DNA from: Apium graveolens
Taxonomy: Eukaryota > Streptophyta > Magnoliopsida > Apiales > Apiaceae
Assembly: GCF_009905375.1 (NCBI RefSeq)
Contig: NC_133653.1
Span: 70,070,920 to 70,134,919 of the forward strand
DNA length: 64,000 nt
Direction of reading: 5' to 3'
Position 1 is the first letter of the stretch, and each line of letters begins with the position of its first letter. Below, piece after piece: positions 22,919 through 33,244 of the stretch. Made by a program: the position numbers and the translations under genes. The notes below the pieces were generated by a model. That model saw only the letters and a program-made list of their open reading frames with translations. It searched no databases and had not been told where the DNA came from.

Positions 22919-24619
22919 GTGAGTAAACAGTTTAATCCACCTGGATTCCAGCAAACACAGCAGTATGCTCAAAGGCAATCATATCCTCAACAGGGAAGTG
23001 CAACTGCACCTACTAGTGCTGATTTTGAGGAACTTAAGCTGTTATGCAAGAGTCAGGCGGTTTCTATCAAGACCTTGGAAAACCAAATAGGTCAAATAGC
23101 CAATGCAGTGCTCAATCGTCAACCTGGCACTCTTCCCAGTGACACTGAAGTACCAGGCAGGAAGGAAGCTAAAGAGCAAGTCAAGGCTATTACCTTAAGG
23201 TCTGGGAAAGTGGCTGATGCTGAAAAGGCAAAAGAAGGAGAAGCTGAAATTAGAGATGAAGAAGCTAAGCAAAATGAGAAAGCGACGGAACCAAGGAAGA
23301 CTACTGTTGAACACACTATGCCTGAGGGTAATACATGGGAGAAACAGATCTATTCTCCACCACCTTTTCCTAAGAGATTGCAGCAACAAAAGCTGGATAG
23401 ACAGTTCGGTAAGTTTCTGGAGGTGTTCAAGAAACTTCACATCAATATACCTTTCACTGAGGCTCTGGAGCAAATGCCTAGTTATGCTAAGTTTATGAAG
23501 AGTATTCTTTCAAGGAAGGTGAAACTGGATGACCTTGAGACCGTTGCTCTCACGGAAGAATGCAGCGCTGTTCTGCAGCAAAAGTTACCTCCAAAGCTGA
23601 AATATCCAGGTAGCTTCACCATTCCTTGCACCATTGGCAAGTTGACTTTTGACAAGTGCCTTTGTGATTTGGGAGCAAGCATTAATCTGATGCCGTTGTC
23701 GATCTTTAAAAAGTTGGATTTGCCTGATCCAAAACCCACATATATGTCTCTACAATTGGCTGATCGTTCTATTACTTACCCAAGGGGCATAGTGGAGGAT
23801 GTGCTAGTCAAGGTGGATAAGCTCTTCTTTCCTGCAGATTTTGTTATTCTGGATTTTGAGGAAGATAAGAAGATTCCCATAATCTTGGGAAGACCTTTCT
23901 TGGCTACTGGCCGTACCTTGATAGATGTGCAGAAGGGTGAACTTACTATGCGGGTAAAAGATCAGGATGTGACCTTCAATGTATTCAAGGCAATGAAATT
24001 CCCTACAGAAGATGAGGAGTGCTTAAAGGTGGATGTGATTGATTCTGCGGTTACTTCGGAACTCGATCGCATGCTAATGTCTTATGCATTGGAAAAGGCC
24101 TTAGTGGGGGATTTTGACAGTGATGATGAAGATGGCAATGAGCAATTACAATATCTGAATGCTTCCCCCTGGAAGCGAAAGCTGGACATGCCGTTTGAAT
24201 CTCTTGGTACTTCTGACCTCAAGAATGTTGAAGGAAAGCTCAAACCATCAATAGAGGAAGCACCTACCTTGGAGCTCAAGCCATTACCTGAACACTTGAG
24301 GTATGCTTTTTTAGGTGATGCATCTACTTTACCTGTTATTATTGCATCTGACCTTTCAGGTAGTGAGGAAGACAAACTCTTAAGGATTTTGAGAGAATTC
24401 AAATCGGCTATTGGATGGACCATAGCAGACATCAAGGGGATCAGCCCTTCATATTGTATGCATAAAATTCTGCTAGAGGAAGGTAGTAAGTTGACTGTTG
24501 AACAGCAGCGCAGACTTAATCCTATCATGAAGGAGGTGGTGAAGAAAGAAATTCTGAAATGGCTAGATGCATGCATCATTTATCCTATTTTTGACAGTTC
24601 TTGGGTGAGCCCCGTATAA
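22919..24619 (+). CDS. Gag end, protease and RT start of B (open segment)
   Basis: 566 open codons, in frame with the upstream gag. The first part is a Gln/Pro-rich and charged Gag tail (residues about 1-130). A segment with SPPPFPKRL and a KFLEVFKKLHINIPF block, common just before the protease in Athila-type elements, follows. The aspartic protease covers about residues 225-340 (LGASINLMPLSIFKKL, then IILGRPFLATG). A linker then leads to the RT entry with a WTIADIKGISPSYCMHKI block. It ends in TAA at the SSWVSPV block, so RT proper begins in the next, heavily broken, stretch. Confidence 0.85.
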   Translation: MSKQFNPPGFQQTQQYAQRQSYPQQGSATAPTSADFEELKLLCKSQAVSIKTLENQIGQIANAVLNRQPGTLPSDTEVPGRKEAKEQVKAITLRSGKVADAEKAKEGEAEIRDEEAKQNEKATEPRKTTVEHTMPEGNTWEKQIYSPPPFPKRLQQQKLDRQFGKFLEVFKKLHINIPFTEALEQMPSYAKFMKSILSRKVKLDDLETVALTEECSAVLQQKLPPKLKYPGSFTIPCTIGKLTFDKCLCDLGASINLMPLSIFKKLDLPDPKPTYMSLQLADRSITYPRGIVEDVLVKVDKLFFPADFVILDFEEDKKIPIILGRPFLATGRTLIDVQKGELTMRVKDQDVTFNVFKAMKFPTEDEECLKVDVIDSAVTSELDRMLMSYALEKALVGDFDSDDEDGNEQLQYLNASPWKRKLDMPFESLGTSDLKNVEGKLKPSIEEAPTLELKPLPEHLRYAFLGDASTLPVIIASDLSGSEEDKLLRILREFKSAIGWTIADIKGISPSYCMHKILLEEGSKLTVEQQRRLNPIMKEVVKKEILKWLDACIIYPIFDSSWVSPV

Positions 24620-24724
24620 TGTGTACCTAAGAAATGAGGTATCACTATGGTAGCAAATGAGAAGAATGAGCTCATCCCCACTCGAACAGTTACATGATGG
24701 AGAGTATGCATGGATTATTGAAAG

Positions 24725-25393
24725 TTGAACAAAGCCACGAGGAAGGATCACTTCCCTCTTCCATTCATTGATCAGATGCTTGACAGGTTGGCTGGTCATG
24801 AGTATTATTGTATTCTGGATGGCTATTCAGGGTATAATCAGATTTGTATTGCACCAGAGGATCAGGAAAAGACTACCTTCACTTGTCCATTTGGCACGTT
24901 TGCTTTTCGCAGAGTTTCGTTTGGGTTATGTGGCACCCCGTCCACTTTTCAGAGATGTATGATGGCTATATTCTCTGACATGATTGGAAATAATGTCGAG
25001 GTGTTCATGGACGACTTCTCCGTCTTTGGACATTCGTATGATGAATGTTTGAATAATCTTCGTGACGTACTCAAAAGGTGCGTGGAAACTAATTTGGTGC
25101 TCAATTGGGAGAAATGTCATTTTATGGTGCGTGAAGGCATTATTCTTGGGCATAAGGTCTCTAGCAAGGGTCTGGAGGTGGACAAGGCCAAGGTGGGAGT
25201 CATTGAAAATCTTCCACCACCTATTTCTGTGAAAGGAATCCGTAGTTTTCTTGGTCATGCGGGTTTTTATCGGCGATTCATCAAGGACTTTTCGAATATA
25301 TCTAAGCCGTTGTGCAATTTGCTTGAGAAAGATGTGCCTTTAAATTTGATGATGAATGTTTGGCGGCATTCGAGACTCTCAAGAAGAGTTTGA
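24725..25393 (+). CDS. Reverse transcriptase core of B (open segment)
   Basis: RT palm region: [31 protein letters not shown], then [23 protein letters not shown] and the active site [10 protein letters not shown] (FMDD, normal for this group). The thumb segment has [16 protein letters not shown]. The frame is lost near 25345 by a single-base change, so the last dozen or so codons are out of frame. The conserved stretch upstream of 24725 carries stops at 24617, 24635, 24695 and 24719. Confidence 0.85.
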   Translation: MNKATRKDHFPLPFIDQMLDRLAGHEYYCILDGYSGYNQICIAPEDQEKTTFTCPFGTFAFRRVSFGLCGTPSTFQRCMMAIFSDMIGNNVEVFMDDFSVFGHSYDECLNNLRDVLKRCVETNLVLNWEKCHFMVREGIILGHKVSSKGLEVDKAKVGVIENLPPPISVKGIRSFLGHAGFYRRFIKDFSNISKPLCNLLEKDVPLNLMMNVWRHSRLSRRV

Positions 25394-26559
25394 TCACTAC
25401 ACTAGTTATTACAGCACCAGATTGGACAGAGCCGTTTGAGATGATGTGTGATGTGAGTGATTATACGGTAGGTGCAGTTCTGGGACAGCGCAAGAATAAT
25501 CTCTTTCATGTGGTCTACTATGCGAGTAAGACCTTAAATGGGGCCCAAATGAACTACACCACTACGGAGAAGGAGCTCTTGGCTATAGTCTTTGGTTTCG
25601 AGAAATTTCGATCTTATCTGTTTGGGACTAAAGTAACAGTATTCACTGATCATGCGGCCATTCGCTATTTGGTTTCCAAGAAGGATTCGAAGCCGAGACT
25701 CATTCGTTGGGTGCTCTTACTTCAGGAATTTGAGTTAGAGATCAAGGATCGAAAAGGTACTGAGAATCAAGTAGCTGACCATCTCTCTAGGTTGGAGAAT
25801 CCCGAGTCTGCTTCACAAGATAGGACATTAATCAATGAATCTTTTCCGGATGAGCAGTTGTTCGCAGTTCAGGAGGAAGAGCCATGGTTTGCAGATATTG
25901 TAAACTATCTTGTCAGCAATATAATGCCTCCTAATTTGACCTCAGCTCAAAAGAAGAAGTTTTTGCATGAGGTGAAGTGGTATATGTGGGATGAACCATA
26001 TTTGTTTAGACAGGGAGCTGACCAGATCATCAGGAGTTGTATCCCGTTCTGTGAGACGGAGGGGATATTACGAGACTGCCACTCCACAGTTTATGGTGGA
26101 CATTATGGTGGTGAGAAGATGGCAGCTCATATTTTGCAAGCAGGTTTTTTCTGGCCTACTTTGTTTAAGGATGCTCATCAGTTTGTTTTAAGGTGTGATC
26201 GTTGCCAAAGAGTGGGAAATTTGACGAGAAAGGATGAGATGCCGTTAAATGTGATGTTTGAAGTCGAGGTCTTTGATGTTTGGGGAATCGATTTTATGGG
26301 GCCTTTTGTCTCATCCTGCAATAATCAGTACATCTTGCTGGCAGTCAATTATGTCTCAAAATGGGTAGAAGTCAAAGCTTTACCGACAAATGATGCAAAG
26401 GCAGTGCTGAATTTTCTTCATAAGCAGATTTTCATAAGGTTTGGAACACCTCGGGTAATCATAAGTGATGAAGGGTCGCACTTCTGCAACCGTAAGTTCA
26501 CTTCTATGATGCAGCGTTATAATATGAATCATCGAGTTGCTACTGCCTATCATCCGTAA
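25360..26559 (+). CDS. RNase H and integrase of B (open segment)
   Basis: 399 codons in the shifted frame. RNase H shows [14 protein letters not shown], then [10 protein letters not shown] and TDHAAIRYL, carrying the three acidic residues. Integrase shows the HHCC finger (H in [12 protein letters not shown], then CDRCQR), first Asp in WGIDFMGPF and second Asp in [10 protein letters not shown]. It stops at TAA 26557, just before the Glu-containing block, which continues at 26578-27006. Confidence 0.85.
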   Translation: MAAFETLKKSLITTLVITAPDWTEPFEMMCDVSDYTVGAVLGQRKNNLFHVVYYASKTLNGAQMNYTTTEKELLAIVFGFEKFRSYLFGTKVTVFTDHAAIRYLVSKKDSKPRLIRWVLLLQEFELEIKDRKGTENQVADHLSRLENPESASQDRTLINESFPDEQLFAVQEEEPWFADIVNYLVSNIMPPNLTSAQKKKFLHEVKWYMWDEPYLFRQGADQIIRSCIPFCETEGILRDCHSTVYGGHYGGEKMAAHILQAGFFWPTLFKDAHQFVLRCDRCQRVGNLTRKDEMPLNVMFEVEVFDVWGIDFMGPFVSSCNNQYILLAVNYVSKWVEVKALPTNDAKAVLNFLHKQIFIRFGTPRVIISDEGSHFCNRKFTSMMQRYNMNHRVATAYHP

Positions 26560-26577
26560 ACAAATGGTCAAGCGGAA

Positions 26578-27006
26578 GTGTCTAACAGAGAGATCAAGCG
26601 TATTCTAGAGAAGGTTGTTTGTCCGTCAAGGAAGGATTGGTCTTTAAAGCTCGATGAAGCTGTTTGGGCTTACAGAACAGCATACAAAACTCCACTTGGT
26701 ATGTCACCGTTTCAGTTGGTGTACGGTAAGGGATGTCATTTACCTGCGGAGCTTGAGCATAAGGCCTACTGGGCGTTGAAAAAGTTGAACCTGGATTTAG
26801 ATGCAGCTGGTAAGAAAAGAATACTTCAGCTTAACGAACTTGATGAATTTCGACTTCAAGCGTACGAGAATAACAAAATGTACAAGGAAAAGGTGAAGAG
26901 GTGGCACGATAGGAAGCTACATCCAAAGTTATTCGTGCCGGGGCAACAAGTTCTCTTATTCAACTCTCGTCTTCGACTTTTTCCTGGGAAGTTGAAATCA
27001 AGGTGA
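26578..27006 (+). CDS. Integrase C-terminal part of B (open segment)
   Basis: 142 open codons carrying the end of the DDE core (the catalytic Glu lies in the [12 protein letters not shown] block that begins just upstream of 26578) and the conserved [20 protein letters not shown] and [13 protein letters not shown] blocks. TGA at 27004 interrupts the C-terminal beta domain, which resumes to the natural end at 27166-27168. No chromodomain is present, as expected for this lineage. Confidence 0.8.
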   Translation: MSNREIKRILEKVVCPSRKDWSLKLDEAVWAYRTAYKTPLGMSPFQLVYGKGCHLPAELEHKAYWALKKLNLDLDAAGKKRILQLNELDEFRLQAYENNKMYKEKVKRWHDRKLHPKLFVPGQQVLLFNSRLRLFPGKLKSR

Positions 27007-27203
27007 TCTGGACCTTTTATTGTCAAAACTGTGTTTCCACATGGAGCGGTGGAAATTTTTGAGAATGATCCGGACCAAGCATTCAAGGTTAATGGTCAGC
27101 GTTTGAAGCACTACTATGGGGACATGGCAAACCGAGAAGTGGTTAGTGCCATTTTATTGACTACTTGAGAAAGGTACGCAACGTCAAGCTAATGACGAAA
27201 AAG

Positions 27204-27230
27204 AAGCGCTGCGTGGGAGGCAACCCATGA
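27204..27230 (+). other. Hairpin-prone motif after the pol stop of B
   Basis: AAGCGCTGCGTGGGAGGCAA followed by CCCATGA lies 36-62 bp after the pol stop. The GTGGG and CCCAT segments can pair around AGGCAA. I recall a GGGAGGCAACCC motif recurring at this position in Athila-type elements of other plants, but cannot cite it. Function unknown. Confidence 0.45.
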
Positions 27231-27323
27231 TTTGTTGTTACAAGAACCCTTAGAAGTTAATAACCTATCCAAAAACACAAAAAAATCAGAAAAACATGAC
27301 TGAATTTTTTTTTCCAGTGACCC

Positions 27324-27403
27324 CCTGAGCGCCCGCTCAGCTCTGCTGAGAGACCGCTCAGCAAGCTGAGCGCCCGCTCAGCTTTGCTGAGCGACCGCTC
27401 AGG
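27324..27403 (+). repeat. GC-rich palindrome array in the pol-ORF3 spacer of B
   Basis: Two units of CTGAGCGCCCGCTCAGC, each followed by a GCTGAG...ACCGCTCA half. The array is built like the LTR array at 20464-20541, with the same order of units and related flanks (CCAGT before, GGGTCGG after). It lies about 160 bp upstream of a TATA box and about 260 bp upstream of the ORF3 ATG. Substitutions differ from the LTR copies, for example ACCGCTCA in place of GCCGCGCA, so this is an old duplicate rather than a recent copy. Confidence 0.88.
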
Positions 27404-27559
27404 GGTCGGCGCTGCCAGAATTTTTTTTACAGTTCATAAAAAAAAATCAGAAAATAAAAAAAACCCATCACAGCCCATAAACCCACGAATTCTTTTCCTA
27501 TTACCCCATAATTTTATCCCTCAACCCCACTCCTAATCTAATTTAAGCTAATCCACACC

Positions 27560-27568
27560 CTATATATA
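27560..27568 (+). promoter_or_regulatory. Putative internal promoter of ORF3 in B
   Basis: CTATATATACAT lies 98 bp before the ORF3 ATG. It is followed by a leader rich in C, T and A with CTCTCTCCC and ACTCTC-like strings, which is the layout of plant core promoters (TATA, pyrimidine-rich initiator region, short 5' UTR). The LTR-like palindrome array sits upstream. Inference only: there is no transcript evidence. Confidence 0.45.
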
Positions 27569-27665
27569 CATACACCTATCCTACATATCTCCCACAAACT
27601 TTATACACTCAAACTCTCTCCCAAACACAAAAACTCAGTTCTTAAACACTTTTATTCAAGATTCA

Positions 27666-28837
27666 ATGGCACCCAAGAGAGGACGAACTATTGATAGCAG
27701 CAGCACAGTCCCTACTGCTGATTCATCGAGGGGTACTGCTGCAAGGCCTCGGTTGAATGACAGAGTTGCGGAGGAGGAGTACACTAGGCTTTTGGGGAAG
27801 CCGATTCTGAAGGAGAGAGGGTTATTACCATCGGGGAGGGATGGTGAGTTGCTACCCATGATTGCAGAGAAGGGGTGGATAGCTTTTTGTGAGTCGCCCG
27901 AAGCAGTGCCGATGAGCGTGGTTCGCGAGTTCTATGCGAACGTGAAGGCCGAAAAGAATGGGTTTTCTGTGGTCCGAGGGCTTACGGTTGATTATCACCC
28001 GGCGGCGATTCGCCGTGTGATTGGACAGTGAGAGAGGAAGCCCGATGAGGAGAACTGGAATGAGAAGATTGCTGAGGATTTTGACTTGGATTTGATTTGT
28101 GCTACTCTCTGTAGGCCGGGCACAGTTTGGACCTTCAAGACCGGCACTAATGAGTATCGTCACTTCCCGGCGATCGCTATGAACAGGTATGCTCGTGCAT
28201 GGAATGCATTTATTTGTGCTAATATTTTACCTTCTTCGCATGCACACGAGGTCACAGTTGAGAGAGCACAGTTGTTGTGGGGAATTCTTAATGAGGAGTA
28301 CTATGTGGACCTTGGTGAGTTTATCTACCAAGGAATTCTGAAGTTTTTGAGGGGATCTAAACATATGAACATCCCTTATGCATCCACGGTTACGAAGCTT
28401 TGCCGAGCAGTAGGCGTGAACTGGACGGCTCATGAGCAGTTGCAGTTGCCGGCCGCTCCGATTGATTCTGGGACTCTGAATGGGATGCAGGAGTGGACCG
28501 GTGGTGAGCCGAGGAACATGGGCTGGGTTATCATCTTCCAGGAGGGCGTCCAGCAAGAGGTGCTACTATGGCTAGGCCTAGGCGTGATGAGGCTGGTTTT
28601 TCGAGAGCTCAGGAGGGTGCTGGGATGGCTGATACCCAGTATAGGAGGCTTTCACGGCGGATGGATGCCATGTACGAGACGCATAGCAGGTTTTCTCAGG
28701 AGCTCACCCTTGCGTTAGGGACTGCTTTTCGGGGCCTTGGAGCTGATATCCAGTGGCCAGTTTTTGGTGAGGACTCTACATACCCGCCGCCTGATACTCC
28801 ACCCACTGAGGGTGATGATGATGATGACTCCGAGTAG
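27666..28837 (+). pseudogene. Third ORF of B (env-like/plant transposon domain), broken
   Basis: About 390 codons starting at ATG 27666 (MAPKRGRT, a basic N-terminus). One frame continues past a TGA at 28029 to about 28550, where the frame shifts and the end is read in another frame to 28837. The tail there is acidic (GDDDDDSE). The core has GWIAFCESPEAVPMSVVREF, VVRGLTVDYHPAAIRRVIG and a WNAFICANILP helix region. It resembles the domain named putative plant transposon protein that follows pol in Athila-type elements, sometimes called env-like. I see no signal peptide or transmembrane segment, so an envelope role is not supported. Confidence 0.75.
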
Positions 28838-30017
28838 GTATACCCTGTGTTCCTTTCTACTACCTTCACTGGGGACAGTGAAGATTTTAAGTTTGGGGGT
28901 GGTAGTTAAGGAATATTTTGTGTGTGTCATATAGCTGCATATTCATGATAGTTTAGTTCATATAGTTGCATAATTTTTGCCATATAGTTTTTTTTATTTT
29001 ATAGCTTTATTTGTTTATCATGTCATGTAGCTCATGCATATACCATGATCCCTTTTGCGATGATTTATCGACTGAATTGTGATATTGATGCGAGTGTAGT
29101 GATAGCATTAAAGTGATATTGAGTCGTGTAGGTTGATATGCATGCTAGAAGCACTTGTAATTTCACTAAGTCTTAGAGAATGCTTAAGGGCTAGATTGTT
29201 GTTATGATCTGATTGTTTTCGAGGTTAATCTATTTATTATGCTTAGAATTCGATAATAGGTTCTTAGTGATAAAGGCATGAAAAAGAAAAAAAAATAGAG
29301 TAAAAATGGAATTTGTTGCTAGTTGTGGCTAGGCGTCAAATGGCTAGTAGCCGGCTCACATGTTATGCGAGTAGTCTAGGGTTGAGCAAGATGGAGCGAA
29401 ACCCACTTGCTCATAAATTTTGAAAAAAAAAAGAAAAAAAAGAGAAGAAAAGAAAAAAAAATTGTGGTGTTATGCATAATTGATCACGAGTGGGCTCTTT
29501 GGTATTCGAGTTATTAAGTTCTTAGGGGACTTTGTGCCTAGTGACCTAAGGCTTTTAGAGTCTGGGATCCGCTAACCTAACACTCGTTACATGGATACCA
29601 TTGTATAAGTCTTTTGTGGACCTCACTCATTGCACGGTCAATTAAGCATTGTTGTCGTAAATAAAAAGCATGATTCCGTAATAAGCTCCAAAAATTCTTA
29701 TAGTGTTATATGTCGCTTTGTGCCTAGAATTTTTATTCTTTGTATAATCATGTGATTGCCTTGATCGTAATTGAGTCATAATAATTGGTCTAGTTCCGAA
29801 GCATATATGTTAAGCATCTGCACACACCACGTTTCTGGCTGTATGTTCGTTTGCATGAGTTTATTGATCTTTAGTCGCCTAACTGCATTTGTTGAGATGT
29901 TGCAATTTGGTTGGTTTGTTTGTAGTAAGGGGGATCGCTGCATTTTCATATAGATTGTATTCATGCATGTTTTATTTGTTTTTGAGTCTGTGACGCTTGA
30001 GGACAAGCATCGATTTA
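28838..30017 (+). other. 3' noncoding region of B
   Basis: About 1.2 kb between the third ORF and the polypurine tract. It includes an extra purine-tract copy at 28886-28902 and a long A-rich purine run at about 29418-29461. The open frame at 29771-29953 does not look like a protein. Long 3' regions of this sort are usual in Athila-type elements. Confidence 0.7.
28886..28902 (+). other. Second, internal polypurine tract of B
   Basis: TTTAAGTTTGGGGGTGG is almost identical to the LTR-proximal tract. It is preceded by GGGGACAGTG, comparable with GAGGACAAGC before the terminal tract. It lies 1.1 kb before the 3' LTR and about 50 bp after the third ORF. It could prime a second plus strand or be a relic of a duplication. 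Confidence 0.6.
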
Positions 30018-30029
30018 AGTTTGGGGGTG
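30014..30029 (+). other. Terminal polypurine tract of B
   Basis: TTTAAGTTTGGGGGTG lies directly before the LTR start TGATAAGTGG. This is the standard plus-strand primer and fixes the 3' LTR boundary. Confidence 0.85.
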
Positions 30030-31474
30030 TGATAAGTGGCATTTTATACCACTTAGAACATCTTAAAATGGCTTAAAATTGGTGCCTTGAAATCAAGTAT
30101 TTTGTGTATTTGATGCGTTTTTCTAGTGTTTATGCATTTCAGGGTATTAGTTGCATTTCGGAGGAGTAATCATCAAGAATAAGCCTTGGCATGTGTTCAC
30201 CATTGAGAGAGGAAAGGAAGGGGCAGATTACGGCGAAGAAACGGAGCAAACTCAGGATTTTTCCAGTAGGGTCCTGAGCGCCCGCTCAGCAATGCTGAGC
30301 GGCCGCGCGGAAAGCTGAGCGCCCGCTCAGCTATGCTGAGCGGCCGCCGCAGGGTCGGGAAATTAAATAGTTATTTTTAGACTTCTACTTCTGTTTGGCT
30401 TCTGCTTCTATGTAATCTGGGTTTTATGGGACTATTATAAGTAGATTTAGAGACGTTTTCACGAGAGAGGATCGTGGTATTAAGCAAGGAGCGAAGGAGA
30501 TAAGGAAGAAGACCGTTTTAGCACACAGCAATGAAGAGGAAGCATGTTTTCTTGTGATTCTTATTTCGTTGTAACGTTGGATGCTAGTTTTCTTACTTTG
30601 AACCTATTTACTCTTGTGACGTACTCTGATTTAATATAATTAGTTTAGTTATTATTTTCTTGTGTTTGTTTATCATGATTTCATATGAACCCATGATGAC
30701 GATGAGTGCTATTATGGGCTAATCGTGATCATGGGGTCGCAATGGATTTACTATGGAATTCTTTAGTTAATTGTTTAATACGTTAGTGTGTGATGATTGT
30801 ATGATGTCTAGTATTGGTTGTGTGTATTTGTCTTATGTGCGTCGCGAACATATAAGATAGGGTGTTAATCTCGTGTGAAGCGACGGTGGATCTTGAGATT
30901 TAGAACTTGCCATGCTAGCATAGGTTCATGTATGATGTGCATGATTAGTGGGTAACTCTAACAGTTTTATTCGCCCTGTGTAATCAAAATGAATAACTGG
31001 TGCTTAAATCGTTGTGTTGTCAATTTCTGTAGACATATAGGAACTCAGCATAATTGATGCCTATTCAACTTCTTATCTTAATTGTGGATGCTTGGTAGAA
31101 TGGTATTAGTACAATGAAAGTTGGCTTTTATCAGTTTCGTGTTATTCGATTAATATCATCACTGTCACATGCTAAAGGTAATAACAATAGCTATTGAAGG
31201 AAGTAGTAATGAAGTTGTGATCTCATGAGTGTTTTAATATTGTTAATTTGAATTGTTAATTAAGTGATTAATTAAGTAATTAATTGTAGTTAATATTTAG
31301 TCAACAATTCTAAGTGTTAGTGTCTTAACATTGGGAAGTAATCATACATTGGTGCGTGAGTTTAATTAAACAATAATTAGTCTGAGTCTCTGTGGGAACG
31401 AACTAGAAAGTATTCTATATTACTTGCGAACGCGTATACTTGCGTGAATATTAGCGCGTGTTTTCACCATAACA
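30030..31474 (+). repeat. 3' LTR of B
   Basis: A 1445-bp LTR matching 20220-21661 with only scattered substitutions, which points to a fairly young insertion. It carries the palindrome array at 30274-30352 and the TATA-like box near 30433. It ends ATAACA where the 5' LTR ends CTAACA. Confidence 0.93.
30274..30352 (+). repeat. GC-rich palindrome array in the 3' LTR of B
   Basis: The same two-unit array as at 20464-20541. The changes are GGCCGCGCGG for GGCCGCGCAG in the first unit and an extra C near the end. Conservation of the GCTGAGCG/CGCTCAGC arms despite these changes fits selection on structure or recent common origin. Confidence 0.88.
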
Positions 31475-31676
31475 ATATACAGATTATATAATCATCATAT
31501 GATTATACAACTCTCATGAATATCTAATACTCAAAACATATATATACGTACGCATATATAAACATAACAACATGTAAAACATACAAAATCGCATCCATAA
31601 GAGTCATGGAATATTGTATACATGTTATCATCATAAAACCAGTAAAAACATAAATGAATTAAACACTTTTCATAAG
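31475..31676 (-). other. Leader of E next to the primer site
   Basis: This is the remainder of E's untranslated leader, interrupted by B, beginning with the right ATATA duplication (31475-31479). It is AT-rich. The open frame at 31531-31788 crosses the primer site into the LTR and is spurious. Confidence 0.6.
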
Positions 31677-31690
31677 GAGCACTGATACCA
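31677..31690 (-). other. Primer binding site of E
   Basis: Sense TGGTATCAGTGCTC lies two bases inside the 5' LTR. It matches the initiator tRNA-Met 3' end with one difference (GTG for GAG). It confirms that the right-hand LTR is the 5' LTR of a minus-strand element. Confidence 0.85.
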
Positions 31691-31691
31691 T

Positions 31692-33239
31692 TGTTGGGTT
31701 TCGAGCACATAACGCAACGAAAACAGTAATTAAAACGTAAAAAAATCAGAATTTTCGAAACCCGCCGTAAGATCCATGCGAAAAACATATATTTAATTTG
31801 TAGATCGGATTGTTTACCTTAAGAAACTTTACCAATTGGTTGACTAATGGAGATCCAAAGTTTGTTCAATCACCACGCACCCCGCTCTCACGATCTATGG
31901 TCTATCGGTATCCATACGAATGCTTGAACTCAAGGATTGGATGTGTACTAGCATAAACTCGTTTCTTTTTGCTCTCTCCATCTTCTCTCTTGGTGGCTAG
32001 GGTTTTAGTAAAAGTCTTACACCCCAAATCAACCACACAACAGATATTATATAGAGAGTATAATAAGAATTATAACTCTTAACTAATTAGGAGTTATTAT
32101 TAATTCAAAATTCCTATTTGTATAATAATTAAGTCACACTTAATTATTTAACAAATGAATTTCATAATTAATATTAGTAAATTCGAATATCAATATTTAT
32201 CTAATTAATTTATTCATACTTAATTAATATTACAAATAATTTAAATTACTTTAATATAATTTAAATCCAATTTAAATTAAATCCTTCAAGCATTCTTTGT
32301 GTGTGATCCTATAGGTTATTATTACGTTGGCAACAAATTTTAAATCTAATTTCAAATCGTAAACAATGAGCGGCATCTAGTAATACATCATTGCCACCCA
32401 AGTAATAATAATTGAATCGGTTTTAAACCTTTTGTGAATAATTTATAATATAATATAATCCCTTTTAACCACATATTATAGATTAAACTAGAGGCATGTA
32501 ATGTGTCATCCTCATCAATGTTTAATCTAGGTTTCCTTGACCAATGAGTAGACTATCATATCAAATCAACATTTGAGCGTGGCCACGCATTTTATAGTCT
32601 AGCTCACACAAGAGGCCAATAATATCACTCCTAAAATAGAAGGCTTAAATCTCATCTAGATCATTCATATTTCTCATACGATTTATAATATACCCAATGT
32701 CCACTTTTATCATTACCCGGTCAAGGATAACTGTTAATGGAATCAATGTATATTAATTCTCGTATAAAAATATAATGACTTCAGGTCTAAGGACCAATAC
32801 ATCATTATCACTGTGAGAATTACCTATGACATAACAGACATGTAGAATCTCATATTAGGTCTGTCCAGCACCATGTACATATACATCTGCCTATGTTTTT
32901 GACTTTAGTATCACTGTACCTATGATCAATGAGATGCAATCATCAGTCAATAAACACACCAGTCTTAATGCATTATTATTGTCCCTTAATAATAATACTC
33001 GACTAGGGACCTTTAGGAATATTGATACTATTCTCATAATCTCATTTCTAAGTCACTTACTTAGAGATATAGAATTGCATATCATATTCCAAGGACATTT
33101 ATAAATCTAACATTTATATCACAGTAAATTAAGAATTAATAAATTATAAAGAAAATAATCGATAGGACATAAACATTAATAATCCTAATGTCTTAAACTA
33201 AGACATCATAGTGTTGTCTCTAGGGCACAAACACTAACA
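31692..33239 (-). repeat. 5' LTR of E
   Basis: A 1548-bp LTR; in plus orientation it runs from TGTTGGGTTTCG to CACTAACA. It is uninterrupted and serves as the reference showing the empty site of A (GATCTATGGTC at about 31893-31903). Many substitutions and small indels separate it from the 3' LTR. Confidence 0.93.
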
Positions 33240-33244
33240 ATTCT
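33240..33244. repeat. Target site duplication of E, right copy (ATTCT)
   Basis: This repeats 1680-1684 exactly and marks where element F resumes. Confidence 0.9.

Larger units (their letters stand above)
21803..27168 (+). pseudogene. gag-pol of B (Athila-like), broken
   Basis: The start is the ATG at 21803, which opens an Arg/Thr-rich N-terminus in frame with the Gag domain. One frame runs to about 25345, then a one-base shift moves to the frame that ends at 27166-27168. Domains: Gag (about 21960-22560), protease with CDLGASINLMP (catalytic Asp 23666-23668), RT with FMDD at 25004-25015, RNase H with CDVSD (25447-25461), integrase zinc finger (about 26079-26214) and DDE core. Stops lie at 21905, 22286, 22811, 22886, 24617, 24635, 24695, 24719, 26557 and 27004. 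The longest intact section is 22919-24616. Confidence 0.9.
20220..31474 (+). mobile_element. Element B: Athila-like Gypsy retrotransposon with a third ORF
   Basis: An 11.3-kb element on the plus strand inserted in the leader of E. LTRs of about 1.44 kb (20220-21661 and 30030-31474) start TGATAAGTGG and end CTAACA or ATAACA. The primer site TGGCGCCGCTGCCGGGGA matches the 3' end of tRNA-Asp with one difference, as in Athila/Tat elements. Gag, protease with DLGAS, RT with FMDD, RNase H and integrase are recognisable, followed by a spacer, a separate third ORF, and a long 3' noncoding region ending in the polypurine tract. At least eleven stops and two frameshifts make it defective. LTR identity looks like about 98 percent. 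Confidence 0.92.
1685..33239 (-). mobile_element. Element E: Angela/Tork-like Copia retrotransposon (with A and B nested inside)
   Basis: A complete but decayed Copia element on the minus strand. It is about 8.6 kb once A (1892-13626) and B (20220-31474) are removed. LTRs of about 1.55 kb begin TGTTAGTG and end CCCAACA in sense, with a 5-bp duplication ATTCT. The primer site TGGTATCAGTGCTC (31677-31690) complements initiator tRNA-Met, and the purine tract lies at 14980-14992. Internal fragments match Copia Gag, integrase, RT and RNase H, in that order on the minus strand. The LTR start with its GTGCCCTAGAGACAACA block resembles the Angela/Tork group, so the lineage call is moderate. No long open frame survives, so it is non-autonomous today. 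Confidence 0.85.

Noticed and set aside
22066..24579. Several minus-strand frames of 60-165 codons opposite the B gag-pol
   Set aside because: Shadow frames opposite a recognised coding region; no motifs of their own.
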